Below, one piece after another: positions 24,948 through 35,349 of a DNA stretch of 62,033 nucleotides (within the stretch, counting starts at the first letter, position 1; each line of letters starts with the position of its first letter). The notes beneath the pieces are model-generated. The model was not told the origin of the DNA. It ran no database searches and was given only the letters and a program-made list of their open reading frames with translations. Both the position numbers and the translations under genes were made by a program. Source of the DNA: SAR202 cluster bacterium Io17-Chloro-G2 (lineage in GTDB: Bacteria > Chloroflexota > Dehalococcoidia > Lucifugimonadales > UBA3495); contig MUCP01000026.1 in the NCBI GenBank assembly GCA_002816875.1, forward strand, positions 1 through 62,033, read 5' to 3'.

Positions 24948-26141
24948 ATGCTGGATACTTTCATACTACCCGCCGGTCCCGCTGAGGGAGTGGTTGAATC
25001 GCTCAAGCCTGAGGTATTGGTGCTTGAAACCGACGATACCTACGGTAAAGTCGCCGTTGAGCCGCTGATGCGGGGCTTTGGGCTCACTATTGGAAACCCA
25101 TTGCGCCGTATTTTGTTGAGCTCCACCAACGGCAGCGCCGTCACCTGGGTGAAGATAGAGGATGTGGTCCACGAATACACGGCCATCCCCGGCGTCAAAG
25201 AAGAGGTGATGGAGCTTCTGCTGAATATAAAGCGCATACGGATCAGGTCTCAATCCGACCGGTCTGGCAAGATGCGCTTGGAAGTCACCGGTGAAGGTCT
25301 GGTTTGCGCCGGTGATATTTCCACCTCCAGCGACTTCGAGATAGTAAATCCTGACCTGCACCTCGCCACTCTCGACGGCCCCAGCTCGCGGCTGTTTATC
25401 GAGTTCAACGTAGAGCAAGGTGTGGGCTACCAACAAGCTGTCCAGAGCGATATGTCGGACACGACGCCGGTGGGCGTTTTGCCCGTGGATGCCATTTTTA
25501 GCCCCGTGACCAAGGTCAATTACAACGTCGAACGGACCAGGGTCGGGCAGGTCACCGATTACGAACGATTGGTGCTGGAAGTTTGGACCGATGGCACCAT
25601 CAAGCCGGTGGACGCCGTTAGGGAAGCGGCGGACAACTTGGTTAACCACTTCTTCCTTTTCAGCAACCTGAACAAGGCCATCGAGCCGGGTGTCGAACGC
25701 ACTTCTTTGACGGTGTCGCCGGAGATTTTCCAGACTCCCATCGACCGGCTGGAGTTGTCGCCACGCACGCTGAATTGCCTGAAGCGTGCCCACATCACCA
25801 AGGTTGGCGAAGTGTTGGAGATGGCCGACGAAGACCTTCTCAAGATACGGAATTTCGGCGAGAAGTCCCTGACCGAACTTCGGGACAAACTGGCGGAGCG
25901 TGGCATCGGCGCCCAATCGGGCAATGTCTCCAGCCTGGAGGAGGGCTCAACAGGGAGCGTTGGCGTGGCTGATCTAGAAGCCGCCGGCGGGGCCTTGACC
26001 GCCCAGGACATTAGAGATCTGCTGGCTGCCGGAGACGCGCCGGAGTCAACGGCGGAACTTCCAAGGGACGCCGCGGGTTGGAGTACGGAAGACGATCAGG
26101 ACGACGACCAGGACGATGATGACGAAGAGGATGACGAATAG
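24948..26141 (+). CDS. rpoA: RNA polymerase alpha subunit with acidic C-terminal tail
   Basis: 397 residues versus a usual 310-330. The N-terminal dimerisation domain contains [20 protein letters not shown], and the C-terminal domain (about 262-322) has [20 protein letters not shown] with the helix-hairpin-helix ending [17 protein letters not shown]. Residues about 323-397 are an extra tail: a Ser/Gly/Ala-rich linker, a helix-prone [12 protein letters not shown] segment, and a run of almost only Asp, Glu and Gln at the end. The acidic run is encoded by short GAC/GAT repeats at 26092-26138. rplQ starts 2 bp later. Confidence 0.96.
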   Translation: MLDTFILPAGPAEGVVESLKPEVLVLETDDTYGKVAVEPLMRGFGLTIGNPLRRILLSSTNGSAVTWVKIEDVVHEYTAIPGVKEEVMELLLNIKRIRIRSQSDRSGKMRLEVTGEGLVCAGDISTSSDFEIVNPDLHLATLDGPSSRLFIEFNVEQGVGYQQAVQSDMSDTTPVGVLPVDAIFSPVTKVNYNVERTRVGQVTDYERLVLEVWTDGTIKPVDAVREAADNLVNHFFLFSNLNKAIEPGVERTSLTVSPEIFQTPIDRLELSPRTLNCLKRAHITKVGEVLEMADEDLLKIRNFGEKSLTELRDKLAERGIGAQSGNVSSLEEGSTGSVGVADLEAAGGALTAQDIRDLLAAGDAPESTAELPRDAAGWSTEDDQDDDQDDDDEEDDE

Positions 26142-26143
26142 CA

Positions 26144-26497
26144 ATGGCCTCCCACCACGTCAAAGGTAGAAAATTAAGCCGGTACAAGGACCAGCGAACC
26201 GCCCTTCTTCGGGGATTGGTGTCAGAATTGATCCGGCACGACCGAATAACCACCACGCTGGCGAAAGCGAAGGAAACCAGGGTGGTGGCCGAAAAACTCA
26301 TTACCCACGGCAAGAAAGGCACCGTGCACCACCGCCGGCTGGCATTGGCTCAGGTCCCGGATAAACGGGTGGTGAAAAAGGTGTTCGACGACTTGGCTCC
26401 CAAGTACGAAGACCGCGCCGGTGGTTATACCCGAATCCTCAAGCTGGGCAGGCGCCAAGGCGACGGTGCAGCCATGGCCTTGATTGAACTGGTCTAA
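26144..26497 (+). CDS. rplQ: 50S ribosomal protein L17
   Basis: 117 residues, normal. [29 protein letters not shown] is the standard N-terminus and [25 protein letters not shown] the C-terminus. It completes the alpha-operon order S13-S11-S4-RpoA-L17. Confidence 0.97.
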   Translation: MASHHVKGRKLSRYKDQRTALLRGLVSELIRHDRITTTLAKAKETRVVAEKLITHGKKGTVHHRRLALAQVPDKRVVKKVFDDLAPKYEDRAGGYTRILKLGRRQGDGAAMALIELV

Positions 26498-26520
26498 CCG
26501 GATACAGCCCGGCCTACACC

Positions 26521-27435
26521 ATGCAGTTAGCAAATCCCTCCACATCAGGCAGTCCCGAAATTCATCCCGATGATTCTCCAGGCCAACCCGCAGTCGCAGG
26601 GGCCCGAAGGTTGGCGTTGGTAGTGGAGTATGACGGGACGGGATATGCCGGCTTCCAACTGCAAGATGGACAGTCCACCATTCAAGGGGAAATCGAAATT
26701 GCTCTGAAGCGCTTCACCGGTGAATCGATCCGGATACGAGGCGCCAGCAGGACCGATGCGGGGGCCCACGCCCAGGGTCAAGTGGTGGATTTCCTTACCA
26801 GCAGCCGTCACCACACCGACCTGTTTCCCCGGGCCCTTAACCATTACCTGCCCGATGATATACAGGTCCAGGCCGTCCATCACATGGCTGGTGACTTCCA
26901 TTCCCGTAAACACGCCTCGGCAAGGACCTACCGGTATAATGTCCTGAACAGGCCGTGGCCTTCCCCGCTTGCCAGGAACAGATGGTTTTGGGTCAGGGGC
27001 GATTTGAACGTGGAGCGGATGGCGTCGGCCGCCCAAACCCTGGTCGGCAAGCACGATTTTCGGCCCTTGGCGCCTGGTTATCCTGCCGGGAGATCGGCGG
27101 ACCGGCGCGTTACCCGGTGGGATGTCTGGCGTGAGGACGAGGCTGTCATATTTGAATGTGAGGCCAATGGGTTCCTTAAGCATCAGATCAGGCGCACCAA
27201 CGGACTGCTGCTGGCGGTGGGCAAAGGCCGCTGGCCGGTCAGCGTGGTGGCGGACGTATTGACGGGAAAATGCGAGGAAGAGATCGGATGGCCGTCGATC
27301 CCTGCCCGCGGTTTATGCCTAATGAAAGTCACTTATCCGGACTTCCTTTCGATGAAACTGCCACCGGAGTTCCCGGAGGAGTCGTTGGATGACGGTGGGT
27401 CCGGACGCGGAGTTAATCGTAATGAAGAGAACTAG
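26521..27435 (+). CDS. truA: tRNA pseudouridine synthase A
   Basis: 304 residues; forms pseudouridine at positions 38-40 of tRNA anticodon arms. The catalytic Asp is in GASRTDAGAHAQGQVVDF (about residues 75-92). The core begins about residue 33 (LALVVEYDGTGYAGFQLQ); the first 30 residues are non-conserved, so a later start is possible. KHQIRRTNGLLLAVGKG is the family's C-terminal motif. A short extra tail after it overlaps the rplM start. Confidence 0.94.
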   Translation: MQLANPSTSGSPEIHPDDSPGQPAVAGARRLALVVEYDGTGYAGFQLQDGQSTIQGEIEIALKRFTGESIRIRGASRTDAGAHAQGQVVDFLTSSRHHTDLFPRALNHYLPDDIQVQAVHHMAGDFHSRKHASARTYRYNVLNRPWPSPLARNRWFWVRGDLNVERMASAAQTLVGKHDFRPLAPGYPAGRSADRRVTRWDVWREDEAVIFECEANGFLKHQIRRTNGLLLAVGKGRWPVSVVADVLTGKCEEEIGWPSIPARGLCLMKVTYPDFLSMKLPPEFPEESLDDGGSGRGVNRNEEN

Positions 27436-27880
27436 CACTTATTTCGCCAAGTCTGGCGAAGTGCCCGCCAATTGGCGGGTCATCGACGTGGATGGGAAGG
27501 TTTTGGGCCGGGTAGCTCGGGACATTTCCATGGTCCTGCAGGGCAAAGACAAACCCACTTACACCCCACATACCCTCACCGGCGATTTTGTGGTGGTGTT
27601 GAATGCCGCTAAGATCAAAGTCACCGGCCGGAAACCGGAACAAAAGATGTACTATCGCCACAGCGGTTACGTCGGTAATTTGAAGACCACCAGCCTTAGG
27701 GTTATGATGGAAACCCACCCGGAAAGGGTGATTCAGTTGGCGGTAAAGGGTATGTTGCCTAGGAACAACCTAGGCCGGCAAATGTTAACGCGGCTAAAGG
27801 TATACGCTGGGGACCAGCACCCCCATGAAGCCCAGGTCAAGGGCTCTGAGAATCGGCAAAATACATCAGATGAAGGGTAG
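27422..27880 (+). CDS. rplM: 50S ribosomal protein L13
   Basis: 152 residues from ATG 27422, which overlaps the end of truA by 14 bp. The conserved start KRTSTYFAKSGEVPANWRVI and the middle section GKVLGRVARDISMVLQGKDK and YRHSGYVGNLK identify L13. An ATG at 27389 would add 11 non-conserved residues and is less likely. The last 20 residues (KGSENRQNTSDEG) are a short polar extension. Confidence 0.95.
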   Translation: MKRTSTYFAKSGEVPANWRVIDVDGKVLGRVARDISMVLQGKDKPTYTPHTLTGDFVVVLNAAKIKVTGRKPEQKMYYRHSGYVGNLKTTSLRVMMETHPERVIQLAVKGMLPRNNLGRQMLTRLKVYAGDQHPHEAQVKGSENRQNTSDEG

Positions 27881-27889
27881 GTATATCGC

Positions 27890-28300
27890 TTGGTAGAGGC
27901 ATCCACCGAACAACAATATTATTACGGCACCGGCAAAAGGAAGACATCCATCGCCAAGGTGCGGTTGTATCTGGACGACGGAGGTCCGATCCTCATCAAC
28001 AATAAGCCTATGGACGAGTATTTCAACTGGAAACCCTGGCAAGACGAAATACTTGAGCCATTCAAGATCAGCGACACCCTGAACCGTTTCCGCGTGGTGG
28101 TAAGGGTGATTGGCGGAGGTGTCCACTCCCAGTCTCATGCCATCCGCCATGGGATCGCCCGCGCGCTGGTGGTCTACGATGAGAATTTCAAATCCGGGCT
28201 GAGACGGGCAGGCTTTATCACCAGAGACGCCCGCATCAAAGAAAGTAAGAAGTATGGCCTGAAGCGGGCCCGCCGCGCGCCCCAATACACCAAGCGCTAG
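27890..28300 (+). CDS. rpsI: 30S ribosomal protein S9
   Basis: 136 residues: YYGTGKRKTSIAKVRLY at the start and the basic C-terminal tail KKYGLKRARRAPQYTKR that reaches the P-site tRNA anticodon. The start is TTG 27890. It pairs with rplM in the common L13-S9 unit and is the last gene before the terminator at 28331. Confidence 0.96.
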   Translation: MVEASTEQQYYYGTGKRKTSIAKVRLYLDDGGPILINNKPMDEYFNWKPWQDEILEPFKISDTLNRFRVVVRVIGGGVHSQSHAIRHGIARALVVYDENFKSGLRRAGFITRDARIKESKKYGLKRARRAPQYTKR

Positions 28301-28330
28301 CCCACTAATCCCAACGGCGCAAAGGATTTC

Positions 28331-28363
28331 GAACCCCCGCTAGTGCGGGGGTTCGCTGTTTTA
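28331..28363 (+). terminator. Intrinsic terminator of the ribosomal cluster
   Basis: A perfect 10-bp stem, GAACCCCCGC / GCGGGGGTTC with loop TAGT, is followed by GCTGTTTT. It lies 30 bp after the rpsI stop and separates it from the convergent phosphohexomutase gene. The opposite strand lacks a good U run, so it is mainly a plus-strand terminator. Confidence 0.88.
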
Positions 28364-29779
28364 AACCCCCAGGTACTCCTGGGCTGCGTCCAAAAGGGCG
28401 GCCAATTGCTCGGCACTGCCGGCTTCGGCATAGATCCGCAGAAGAGGCTCCGTCCCGGAAAACCGGGAAGCCAGCCAGGCGTTGTCGAACTTCAACCGGC
28501 GACCGTCGATCTCGTCTGAACCGGTCACGGGCATTCCGGCCAGCCGGTCTGGCCCCTCGTCCGACAGCAACCCCTCTATCCGCTGCCGGTCGTCCGGGTC
28601 GAATTCCACGTCGCGGCGGTGGTAGTAATGCGGGCCGACCTGGTCGAACAGGTGTTGCACCAGTTGCGATGGGGTGCGCCCGGTGCGGGTCATATACGCC
28701 AAAAAGAGCAGGCCGCTTAGGATTCCGTCCCGCTCTGGTATGTGGCCCTGGAAAGCGAATCCTCCGCTTTCCTCACCACCGATCAAGGCATTCACACTGG
28801 TCATCTGGGGGCCGATGTATTTGAAGCCAACCCTCATTTCGTGGACATCCACGCCAAACTTATCTCCTAGTTTGTTCAGCATCATGGACGAGGTGACACC
28901 CTTCACCACCGGCCCGCGCCGGCCTTGCTCTTGTAGCAGGTAGAGGGTCAATAGAGTGAAAACCTCCAGGGTGGTGATGAACCTTCCATTTTCGTCCACC
29001 ACGCCCAGCCGGTCGGCGTCACCGTCTAGGGCTAGGCCCACCGAGGAGCGTTCGTCTCGCAAGCCCTCCATCAATTCGGGCAGATTTTGGGCGATGGGTT
29101 CCGGTTGGGCTATGCCGGGAAAGGCCGGGTTTACTTGGGAGTGGAGCTCCTGCACCTGGGTGGAACCGCCGGTGAGAAGCCTGGTTAGATAACCGGCGCC
29201 TGCGCCGAACATGGCATCCACCAGCAAGCTCAACCCTGCATTGCGGATCGACTCCAGGTCCACCAGGCTTCCCAGACGCTCCATGTAAGGCGGATCCGGA
29301 TCGAAAACTGTGACCAGGCCTTGGGCGCCTGCCTGATCCAGCGGCATAGACCGGGGCGGGTCAGCCGAGGCGATTGCCGCCTCCAGCTCATCGGTGATCT
29401 CCTGAGTGGCGCTGCCGGCGTAGCTAGGTTTGAACTTGAAGCCGTTCCATAGGGCGGGGTTGTGGCTGGCGGTGATGATAGCCGCGCCCGCCGCTTGAAG
29501 GTGCAGAACGTTGTAGGTGACCACCGGGGTGGGGGCGGTTTTGCTGGACAGGTAGACCTTTATTCCGTTGGCGGCGCAGACGGACGCCACTGTCTCTGCG
29601 AACTGCCTGGAGAGGAACCGGGTGTCGTAGCCTATCACTAGACCTTGATCCGATGTGCCCTGGGTTTTCAGGTAATCCGCCACGCCTTGAGCGCAGCGGG
29701 ACACATTGGCGAAGGTGAAATCTTCGGCGATCCGCCCCCGCCAACCGTCTGTGCCGAAACGAATTACCGAATCTAGGAT
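28361..29779 (-). CDS. Alpha-D-phosphohexomutase (phosphoglucomutase/phosphomannomutase), apparent AUC/AUU start
   Basis: The enzyme isomerises hexose-1- and hexose-6-phosphates. The catalytic-serine loop [12 protein letters not shown], the Mg loop [11 protein letters not shown] and the sugar-specificity loop [10 protein letters not shown] are all present. The first GTG (29704) yields a protein lacking the family N-terminus, but the same frame reads back through [20 protein letters not shown], exactly the missing conserved part. No ATG, GTG or TTG occurs before the next upstream stop. An ATC at 29779 lies 7 nt after GGAGG (29787-29791), and an ATT at 29764 directly precedes the conserved block; the ATC would give 472 residues, the usual size. 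It overlaps the metK stop, suggesting coupling. Confidence 0.88.
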   Translation of the reverse strand: MLDSVIRFGTDGWRGRIAEDFTFANVSRCAQGVADYLKTQGTSDQGLVIGYDTRFLSRQFAETVASVCAANGIKVYLSSKTAPTPVVTYNVLHLQAAGAAIITASHNPALWNGFKFKPSYAGSATQEITDELEAAIASADPPRSMPLDQAGAQGLVTVFDPDPPYMERLGSLVDLESIRNAGLSLLVDAMFGAGAGYLTRLLTGGSTQVQELHSQVNPAFPGIAQPEPIAQNLPELMEGLRDERSSVGLALDGDADRLGVVDENGRFITTLEVFTLLTLYLLQEQGRRGPVVKGVTSSMMLNKLGDKFGVDVHEMRVGFKYIGPQMTSVNALIGGEESGGFAFQGHIPERDGILSGLLFLAYMTRTGRTPSQLVQHLFDQVGPHYYHRRDVEFDPDDRQRIEGLLSDEGPDRLAGMPVTGSDEIDGRRLKFDNAWLASRFSGTEPLLRIYAEAGSAEQLAALLDAAQEYLGV

Positions 29780-30987
29780 AGGCCGGCCTCCGATCTCAAG
29801 ACGGCCGCTTTGTCCGTCTGCTCCCAGGGCAGGTTGATGTCATCCCGGCCGAAGTGCCCGTAGGCGGCGGTCTGCTTGTAGATGGGCCGGCGCAGGTTCA
29901 AGTCACGGATGATGGCGGCGGGCCGAAGGTCAAAATGCTTGGCGACCAGATCGTGAATGACCTGGTTGTCCACGTGATTGGTGTCAAAGGTTTCCACGGA
30001 CACCGAGATGGGATTGGCGATACCGATGGCATAGGACACGATGAGCTCGGCCCTGTCAGCCAACCCTGCGGCAACAATGTTCTTGGCCACGTACCGGGCG
30101 GCGTATGCTCCGGAACGGTCCACCTTGGTGGGGTCTTTCCCGGAGAAAGCGCCGCCGCCGTGGCGTGCGATGCCACCGTAGGTGTCGACCAATATTTTTC
30201 GCCCGGTGAGGCCCGAGTCTCCGGCGGGGCCGCCGATGACGAACCGGCCGCTGGGATTGACGTATATCTTGGTGTCGGCGTCGATGAGATTGGCGGGGAT
30301 GATCTTCTTTATCACTTGTTCGGTGATGTCCCGGGTTATCTTTTCGTTGGAAACATCGGGGCTATGCTGGGCGCTGATCACCACCGTGTCAACCCGCTTG
30401 GGGATTCCGCGGTCGTATTCAACCGTTACTTGAGACTTCCCGTCGGGCCACAGATAGGGCAGGACCCCTTCTTTGCGCACGATACTAAGCTGGCGCACCA
30501 GTTTATGAGACAGGTCCACTGTCAAGGGCATCAACTCCGGCGTTTCGTTGCAGGCAAACCCTACCATCATGCCCTGGTCTCCAGCGCCGATGGTGTCCAG
30601 TTCCTCCGAGGTGCCCTGGTCGCCGCGCCGCTCTAAGGCGGTGCTAACGCCGGTGCTGATGTCGTTGGATTGCTCTTGAATAGAAACGCTGACGCCGCAG
30701 CTTTTGGCGTCAATGCCGTAATCCGCGTTGGTGTAGCCCGCGTTTCGCAGCGCCTCGCGGACCAGGCCGGGCACGTCGACGTAGGAATTCGTGGTGATCT
30801 CACCCATCACCATCACCAGGCCGTTGGTGACGGCCGTCTCGCAAGCTACCCGGCCGGTGGGATCGCCGGCGAGGACCGCGTCCAACACCGCGTCGGAGAT
30901 CTGGTCGCACAGCTTGTCGGGGTGGCCTTCGGTCACCGACTCTGAGGTCAGCAGGTATTTGCGTGACTCATTGAACAACAATGGCAT
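29773..30987 (-). CDS. metK: S-adenosylmethionine synthetase
   Basis: 404 residues; makes SAM from methionine and [22 protein letters not shown], the [12 protein letters not shown] hexapeptide region and the P-loop-like [19 protein letters not shown] are diagnostic. It is the penultimate gene of the SAM-riboswitch cluster and lies 57 bp after ahcY. Its stop overlaps the proposed start of the phosphohexomutase. A good ribosome-binding region (ACACAGGAGTAAACAC) precedes ATG 30987. Confidence 0.97.
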   Translation of the reverse strand: MPLLFNESRKYLLTSESVTEGHPDKLCDQISDAVLDAVLAGDPTGRVACETAVTNGLVMVMGEITTNSYVDVPGLVREALRNAGYTNADYGIDAKSCGVSVSIQEQSNDISTGVSTALERRGDQGTSEELDTIGAGDQGMMVGFACNETPELMPLTVDLSHKLVRQLSIVRKEGVLPYLWPDGKSQVTVEYDRGIPKRVDTVVISAQHSPDVSNEKITRDITEQVIKKIIPANLIDADTKIYVNPSGRFVIGGPAGDSGLTGRKILVDTYGGIARHGGGAFSGKDPTKVDRSGAYAARYVAKNIVAAGLADRAELIVSYAIGIANPISVSVETFDTNHVDNQVIHDLVAKHFDLRPAAIIRDLNLRRPIYKQTAAYGHFGRDDINLPWEQTDKAAVLRSEAGLS

Positions 30988-31044
30988 GTGTTTACTCCTG
31001 TGTTAATAACATGAGATATCTGATTGGCGTGAACTTTGGCTTTG

Positions 31045-32343
<1,299 letters not shown>

Positions 32344-32371
32344 CTATCTATGTGGTCCTGCCTATTGGGCC

Positions 32372-32388
32372 GTACCGGTGACCGGTAC
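32372..32388. promoter_or_regulatory. Perfect 8-bp palindrome upstream of ahcY
   Basis: GTACCGGT-G-ACCGGTAC occupies most of the rhodanese-ahcY gap. The one-base center makes it a poor RNA hairpin but a good dimeric DNA-binding-site shape. No known regulator is assigned. It could instead be a chance structure. Confidence 0.35.
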
Positions 32389-32406
32389 AGCCAGGCCGCC
32401 GCCAGT

Positions 32407-32766
32407 TTAAGGGTCGGTCCCGTATGAGGTGGGATGGCTGCCCTGGATCCAAAACGGAGTACCGTCTTCTATGTTGTACAGGTTATCCGAATCGTAACCC
32501 ATGGCGGCGGCCATCTCGCAGGCCAACCCGCTGCGAACCCCCGCGGCGCAAATGAATAGCACCTTTTTGTCCTGGGGGACTTCATCCATCCGGTCGGGTA
32601 AATCGTCGATGGGTACGTGAATGGCGCCCGTGACGTGGCCGGTGACCCATTCGTCATCCCTGCGTACGTCCACGACTACCGTGTTCTCCCGGTCCGCATC
32701 CAGGATGGACCGGGCCTCGTTGGAATCTACCCGGAAGTAAGGCTCGCCGGGGTCTTGTCTAGGCAT
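32407..32766 (-). CDS. Single-domain rhodanese-like sulfurtransferase
   Basis: 119 residues. The active-site loop is CAAGVRSG with the catalytic Cys at about residue 73, and the preceding VVVDVRRDDEWVTGHVTGAIHVPIDDL is the standard CH2A region. Such proteins move sulfane sulfur between thiols. Its position between mtnP and ahcY, in a sulfur-metabolite salvage cluster, suggests a sulfur-transfer or detoxification job connected to methionine recycling, but the substrate is unknown. Confidence 0.92.
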   Translation of the reverse strand: MPRQDPGEPYFRVDSNEARSILDADRENTVVVDVRRDDEWVTGHVTGAIHVPIDDLPDRMDEVPQDKKVLFICAAGVRSGLACEMAAAMGYDSDNLYNIEDGTPFWIQGSHPTSYGTDP

Positions 32767-32799
32767 GTAACAGCCTCCTGATATTTAAACCCATTGGGT

Positions 32800-33675
32800 T
32801 TATGTCAAATAGTGGCCCACCAGCGGGCCCAGCTTGCGTTTGGCCTCTTCAGGGACACCCTCGCGAGGGGTGATGATGGCATCTTTCAATGCGGAGCCGC
32901 ATGTGCAATCCCGTGGGCCATCCAGATTGGGGACCAACGTCCTCAACAGTTCTCTTGAGGTGGCCACGTTCTTCATAAGATTTTGAATCACCATGTCCAC
33001 GGTTACGGTTTCCGCCCCCTGGCGCCAGCAATCGTAATCAGTGACCCAGGCCATGGTCGTATAGCACATTTCGGCTTCCCGGGCCAGCTTGGCTTCGGGG
33101 AGAGCGGTCATGCCTATGATATCGGCGCCCCAGGACCGGTACATGAACGACTCGGCTTTGGTAGAGAATGCCGGGCCCTCCATCACCACCATGGTGCCTC
33201 CGGGGTGAACGTTAAGGTCCATCTCTTGAGCGGCGTGGTGCAACAAATGGTTGGTCACGGGGCAAAAGGGCTCGGCAAAGGCCACGTGCACCACCATGTC
33301 TTGGTCGTAGAATGTGTTGTCCCGCTGCCTGGTCCGGTCGATGAGCTGGCTGGGTATCACCAGGTCCAACGGAGCGAACTCCTCTTTTAGGCTTCCCACG
33401 GCGCTTACCGATATGAGCCGTTCAACCCCCAGGGTTTTCATGGCGAATATGTTCGCCCTGGCGGGAATGTGGGTGGGATTGAACCGGTGGCCCCGACCAT
33501 GGCGTGGCAGGAAGGCGACGGGGACCTCCTCCAACAGACCCAGGACGATGGCGTCGCTGGGTTTGCCAAAAGGAGTGTCGATCTCGATGAACCGGACATT
33601 GGACAGCCCCTCCATCTCGTAGAGGCCGCTGCCGCCAATCACACCTATTGCAGCTTGTCTATTACTTCCTTCCAT
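32800..33675 (-). CDS. mtnP: S-methyl-5'-thioadenosine phosphorylase
   Basis: 291 residues; phosphorolyses 5'-methylthioadenosine to adenine and methylthioribose-1-phosphate. GVIGGSGLYEMEGL, the phosphate-binding LPRHGRGHRFNPTHIPARAN, and MEGPAFSTKAESFMYRSWGADIIGM are typical. It is transcribed after mtnA across a 197-bp gap containing a repeat element, and its product is the substrate of the mtnA enzyme. Confidence 0.95.
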   Translation of the reverse strand: MEGSNRQAAIGVIGGSGLYEMEGLSNVRFIEIDTPFGKPSDAIVLGLLEEVPVAFLPRHGRGHRFNPTHIPARANIFAMKTLGVERLISVSAVGSLKEEFAPLDLVIPSQLIDRTRQRDNTFYDQDMVVHVAFAEPFCPVTNHLLHHAAQEMDLNVHPGGTMVVMEGPAFSTKAESFMYRSWGADIIGMTALPEAKLAREAEMCYTTMAWVTDYDCWRQGAETVTVDMVIQNLMKNVATSRELLRTLVPNLDGPRDCTCGSALKDAIITPREGVPEEAKRKLGPLVGHYLT

Positions 33676-33693
33676 AAGCCGGCGCTACCAATC

Positions 33694-33777
33694 CCGTTCG
33701 TGGTGACCCCGATGCAATCGGGGGAACCATCCGCCTCAGGCGGACCCTTCGACAAGCTCAGGGCGAACGGATGGTTC
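33694..33777. repeat. Composite interspersed palindromic repeat between mtnA and mtnP
   Basis: Arms CCGTTCGTGGTGA and CTTCGACAAGCTCAGGGCGA enclose two smaller palindromes: CCCCGATGCAATCGGGG and TCCGCCTCAGGCGGA. The second also occurs in the variable arm of the B12 riboswitch at 131-171. The remaining bases of the 197-bp gap hold no gene. Confidence 0.85.
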
Positions 33778-33872
33778 TAACGGTTATTTCAGCAACCAAC
33801 TACTGGTTGCCCCATGTCCGGGTGTTTTTCTCTCTTGATTTAACTTGATTGCCGGGTGGCCGGCGAAAACAA

Positions 33873-34958
33873 CTACCCTTTTGCAGTCTCCATGGCCGAC
33901 ATCAGGCTTTCCTGATAGGGAGGCCGCGCCACCCCCATCTCGGTCACTATCCCGCTGATATACCGGTTCGGGGTTACATCGAAGGAGGGATTGATTGCTT
34001 CAATCCCTGGAGGCGCGGTCGGTGCGCCTTGGAATTGGTACACCTCATGGGGTGGCCGCTCTTCGATTTGAATCTCATCTCCAGATGACAAACGTGCGTC
34101 GATGGTGCTGGTTGGGGCCGCCACGTAAAAAGGTACTCCGTTTTCTCTGGCCAATACCGCCAGGGTGTAGGTGCCGATCTTGTTGGCGGTATCGCCGTTG
34201 GCCGCGATTCGGTCGGCGCCCGTTATGACGCAGCTTATCTTGCCTTGGGACAGCAGCATCCCGGCGGCAGAATCCACCAATAGGGTGGACGGTATCCCCA
34301 GTTGCTGGAATTCCCAGGAGGTTAGCCTGGCCCCTTGAAGCCAAGGCCGCGTCTCGGTGTTGTATACCTGGAACCGCTTGCCAGATTCCCATCCAGCCCG
34401 TATCACCCCCAATGCGGTGCCGAATCCGGCGGTGGCCAGCGCTCCCGTATTGCAGTGGGTGAGGACGGCGCCGCCGTCGGGCATCAGTTCCTGGCCGTGG
34501 CCGCCCATCTTCCGGTTGATAGCCACGTCCTCCAGGTGAATGCGCTGTGCTTCCAGCAGAAGCCGCGCTCCGATCTGACCGGCGGATTCCACCGATTCAG
34601 CCAGGTCCATCTGCTTCCGGACCGCCCATCCCAGATTGACCGCCGTGGGACGTGCTAAGGCTATCTTCTCGGCCGCCTGGCGGAGTTGGGACAGAAACTC
34701 GTTTTTATCGATCGAATCGTCATTGGCACTGATTTGGCCGGCTGCCAGGGCCATGGCATATGCTGCGGTGACACCGATGGCCGGGGCCCCCCTGACCCGC
34801 ATCAGGCTGATCGCCTCCACGGCGTCCTGGTAGCGGCCTATCTCCACCGTTACCTGCTCAGCGGGCAGCCGTGTCTGGTCAAGGAGTAACAGGGTCTCAC
34901 CGGACCAACGGATGGGTTCGATTTCCATTACTTTATCCGCAAGATTCTTGAGATTCAT
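33873..34958 (-). CDS. mtnA: S-methyl-5-thioribose-1-phosphate isomerase
   Basis: 361 residues; converts methylthioribose-1-phosphate to methylthioribulose-1-phosphate. MRVRGAPAIGVTAAYAMAL, the THCNTGALATAGFGTALG Cys region and TGADRIAANGDTANKIGTY with the catalytic Asp are conserved, and the C-terminus is FDVTPNRYISGIVTEMG. It is the first gene behind the SAM-I riboswitch. ATG 34958 is the assigned start, although ATG 34928 (MEIEPIRW) would better match the usual N-terminus. Confidence 0.93.
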   Translation of the reverse strand: MNLKNLADKVMEIEPIRWSGETLLLLDQTRLPAEQVTVEIGRYQDAVEAISLMRVRGAPAIGVTAAYAMALAAGQISANDDSIDKNEFLSQLRQAAEKIALARPTAVNLGWAVRKQMDLAESVESAGQIGARLLLEAQRIHLEDVAINRKMGGHGQELMPDGGAVLTHCNTGALATAGFGTALGVIRAGWESGKRFQVYNTETRPWLQGARLTSWEFQQLGIPSTLLVDSAAGMLLSQGKISCVITGADRIAANGDTANKIGTYTLAVLARENGVPFYVAAPTSTIDARLSSGDEIQIEERPPHEVYQFQGAPTAPPGIEAINPSFDVTPNRYISGIVTEMGVARPPYQESLMSAMETAKG

Positions 34959-34998
34959 CCACGTATTAATGTGTCATACGCAATATGATTTTGGGCAA

Positions 34999-35023
34999 GA
35001 AAAAAGCCTCTCTAAGAGAAGCT
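34999..35023 (-). terminator. Intrinsic terminator of the SAM-I riboswitch
   Basis: In the minus-strand RNA AGCUUCUC, loop UUA and GAGAGGCU pair along 8 bp (one G-U), followed by UUUUUC. It lies 14 nt past the riboswitch P1 helix and 40 bp before mtnA. Confidence 0.88.
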
Positions 35024-35036
35024 CAATCTTTCCAAG

Positions 35037-35172
35037 CCCCTCATCTTTCGCCATAACCAGCATTGCCGGTTTAGACGCCGGAATTAGCACCGTATCCCCC
35101 AAGTTATTACCGCTGGCGGGACCGGTTGCTAGGCTTCGTCGGGCCGTCCCCTCCGCCGTTCTGTATAAAGGG
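35037..35172 (-). promoter_or_regulatory. SAM-I (S-box) riboswitch of the mtnA-mtnP-ahcY-metK cluster
   Basis: The minus strand contains the S-box core CGGAGGGGACGGCCCGACGA then AGCCTAGCAACC, and later ACGGTGCTAATTCCGGC, with consensus spacing. P1 is closed by CCCUUUAU (35172-35165) against the complementary GAUGAGGGG (35045-35037) using two G-U pairs. With the terminator at 34999-35023 this is a full transcriptional OFF switch responding to SAM. Confidence 0.95.
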
Positions 35173-35206
35173 TTCCAGGGTCGCTATTCGATTGTTAACG
35201 CACGTT

Positions 35207-35235
35207 ATGTTACTAATCCGCTCCATGGCTGTCAA
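35207..35235 (-). promoter_or_regulatory. Promoter of the SAM-riboswitch cluster
   Basis: On the minus strand TTGACA (35235-35230), a 17-bp spacer and TAACAT (35212-35207) put the start near 35200, about 28 nt ahead of riboswitch P1. Confidence 0.72.
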
Positions 35236-35246
35236 GGCTGGCCAGT

Positions 35247-35276
35247 TTGACAGATGTTTGCCAACGCCAACATAAT
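35247..35276 (+). promoter_or_regulatory. Promoter of the selenoprotein gene
   Basis: TTGACA (35247-35252), an 18-bp spacer and CATAAT (35271-35276) lie 74 bp before the ATG at 35350. The -35 boxes of this and the divergent SAM-cluster promoter are only 11 bp apart. Confidence 0.65.
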
Positions 35277-35349
35277 TGTAGGCTGGCGGCGGTGTTGATT
35301 CGCTGCTGAATTTCCGGGCAAGTCTCAAGATTAGCCGGGGTGGTGCGAA

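Noticed and set aside
24966-25916. Minus-strand frame of 316 codons opposite rpoA
   Set aside because: Shadow of a strongly conserved RNA polymerase gene.
29854-30636. Plus-strand frame of 260 codons opposite metK
   Set aside because: Pure shadow of S-adenosylmethionine synthetase.
32344-32406. SAH riboswitch before ahcY
   Set aside because: No SAH-riboswitch core is visible; only a palindrome with a one-base center.
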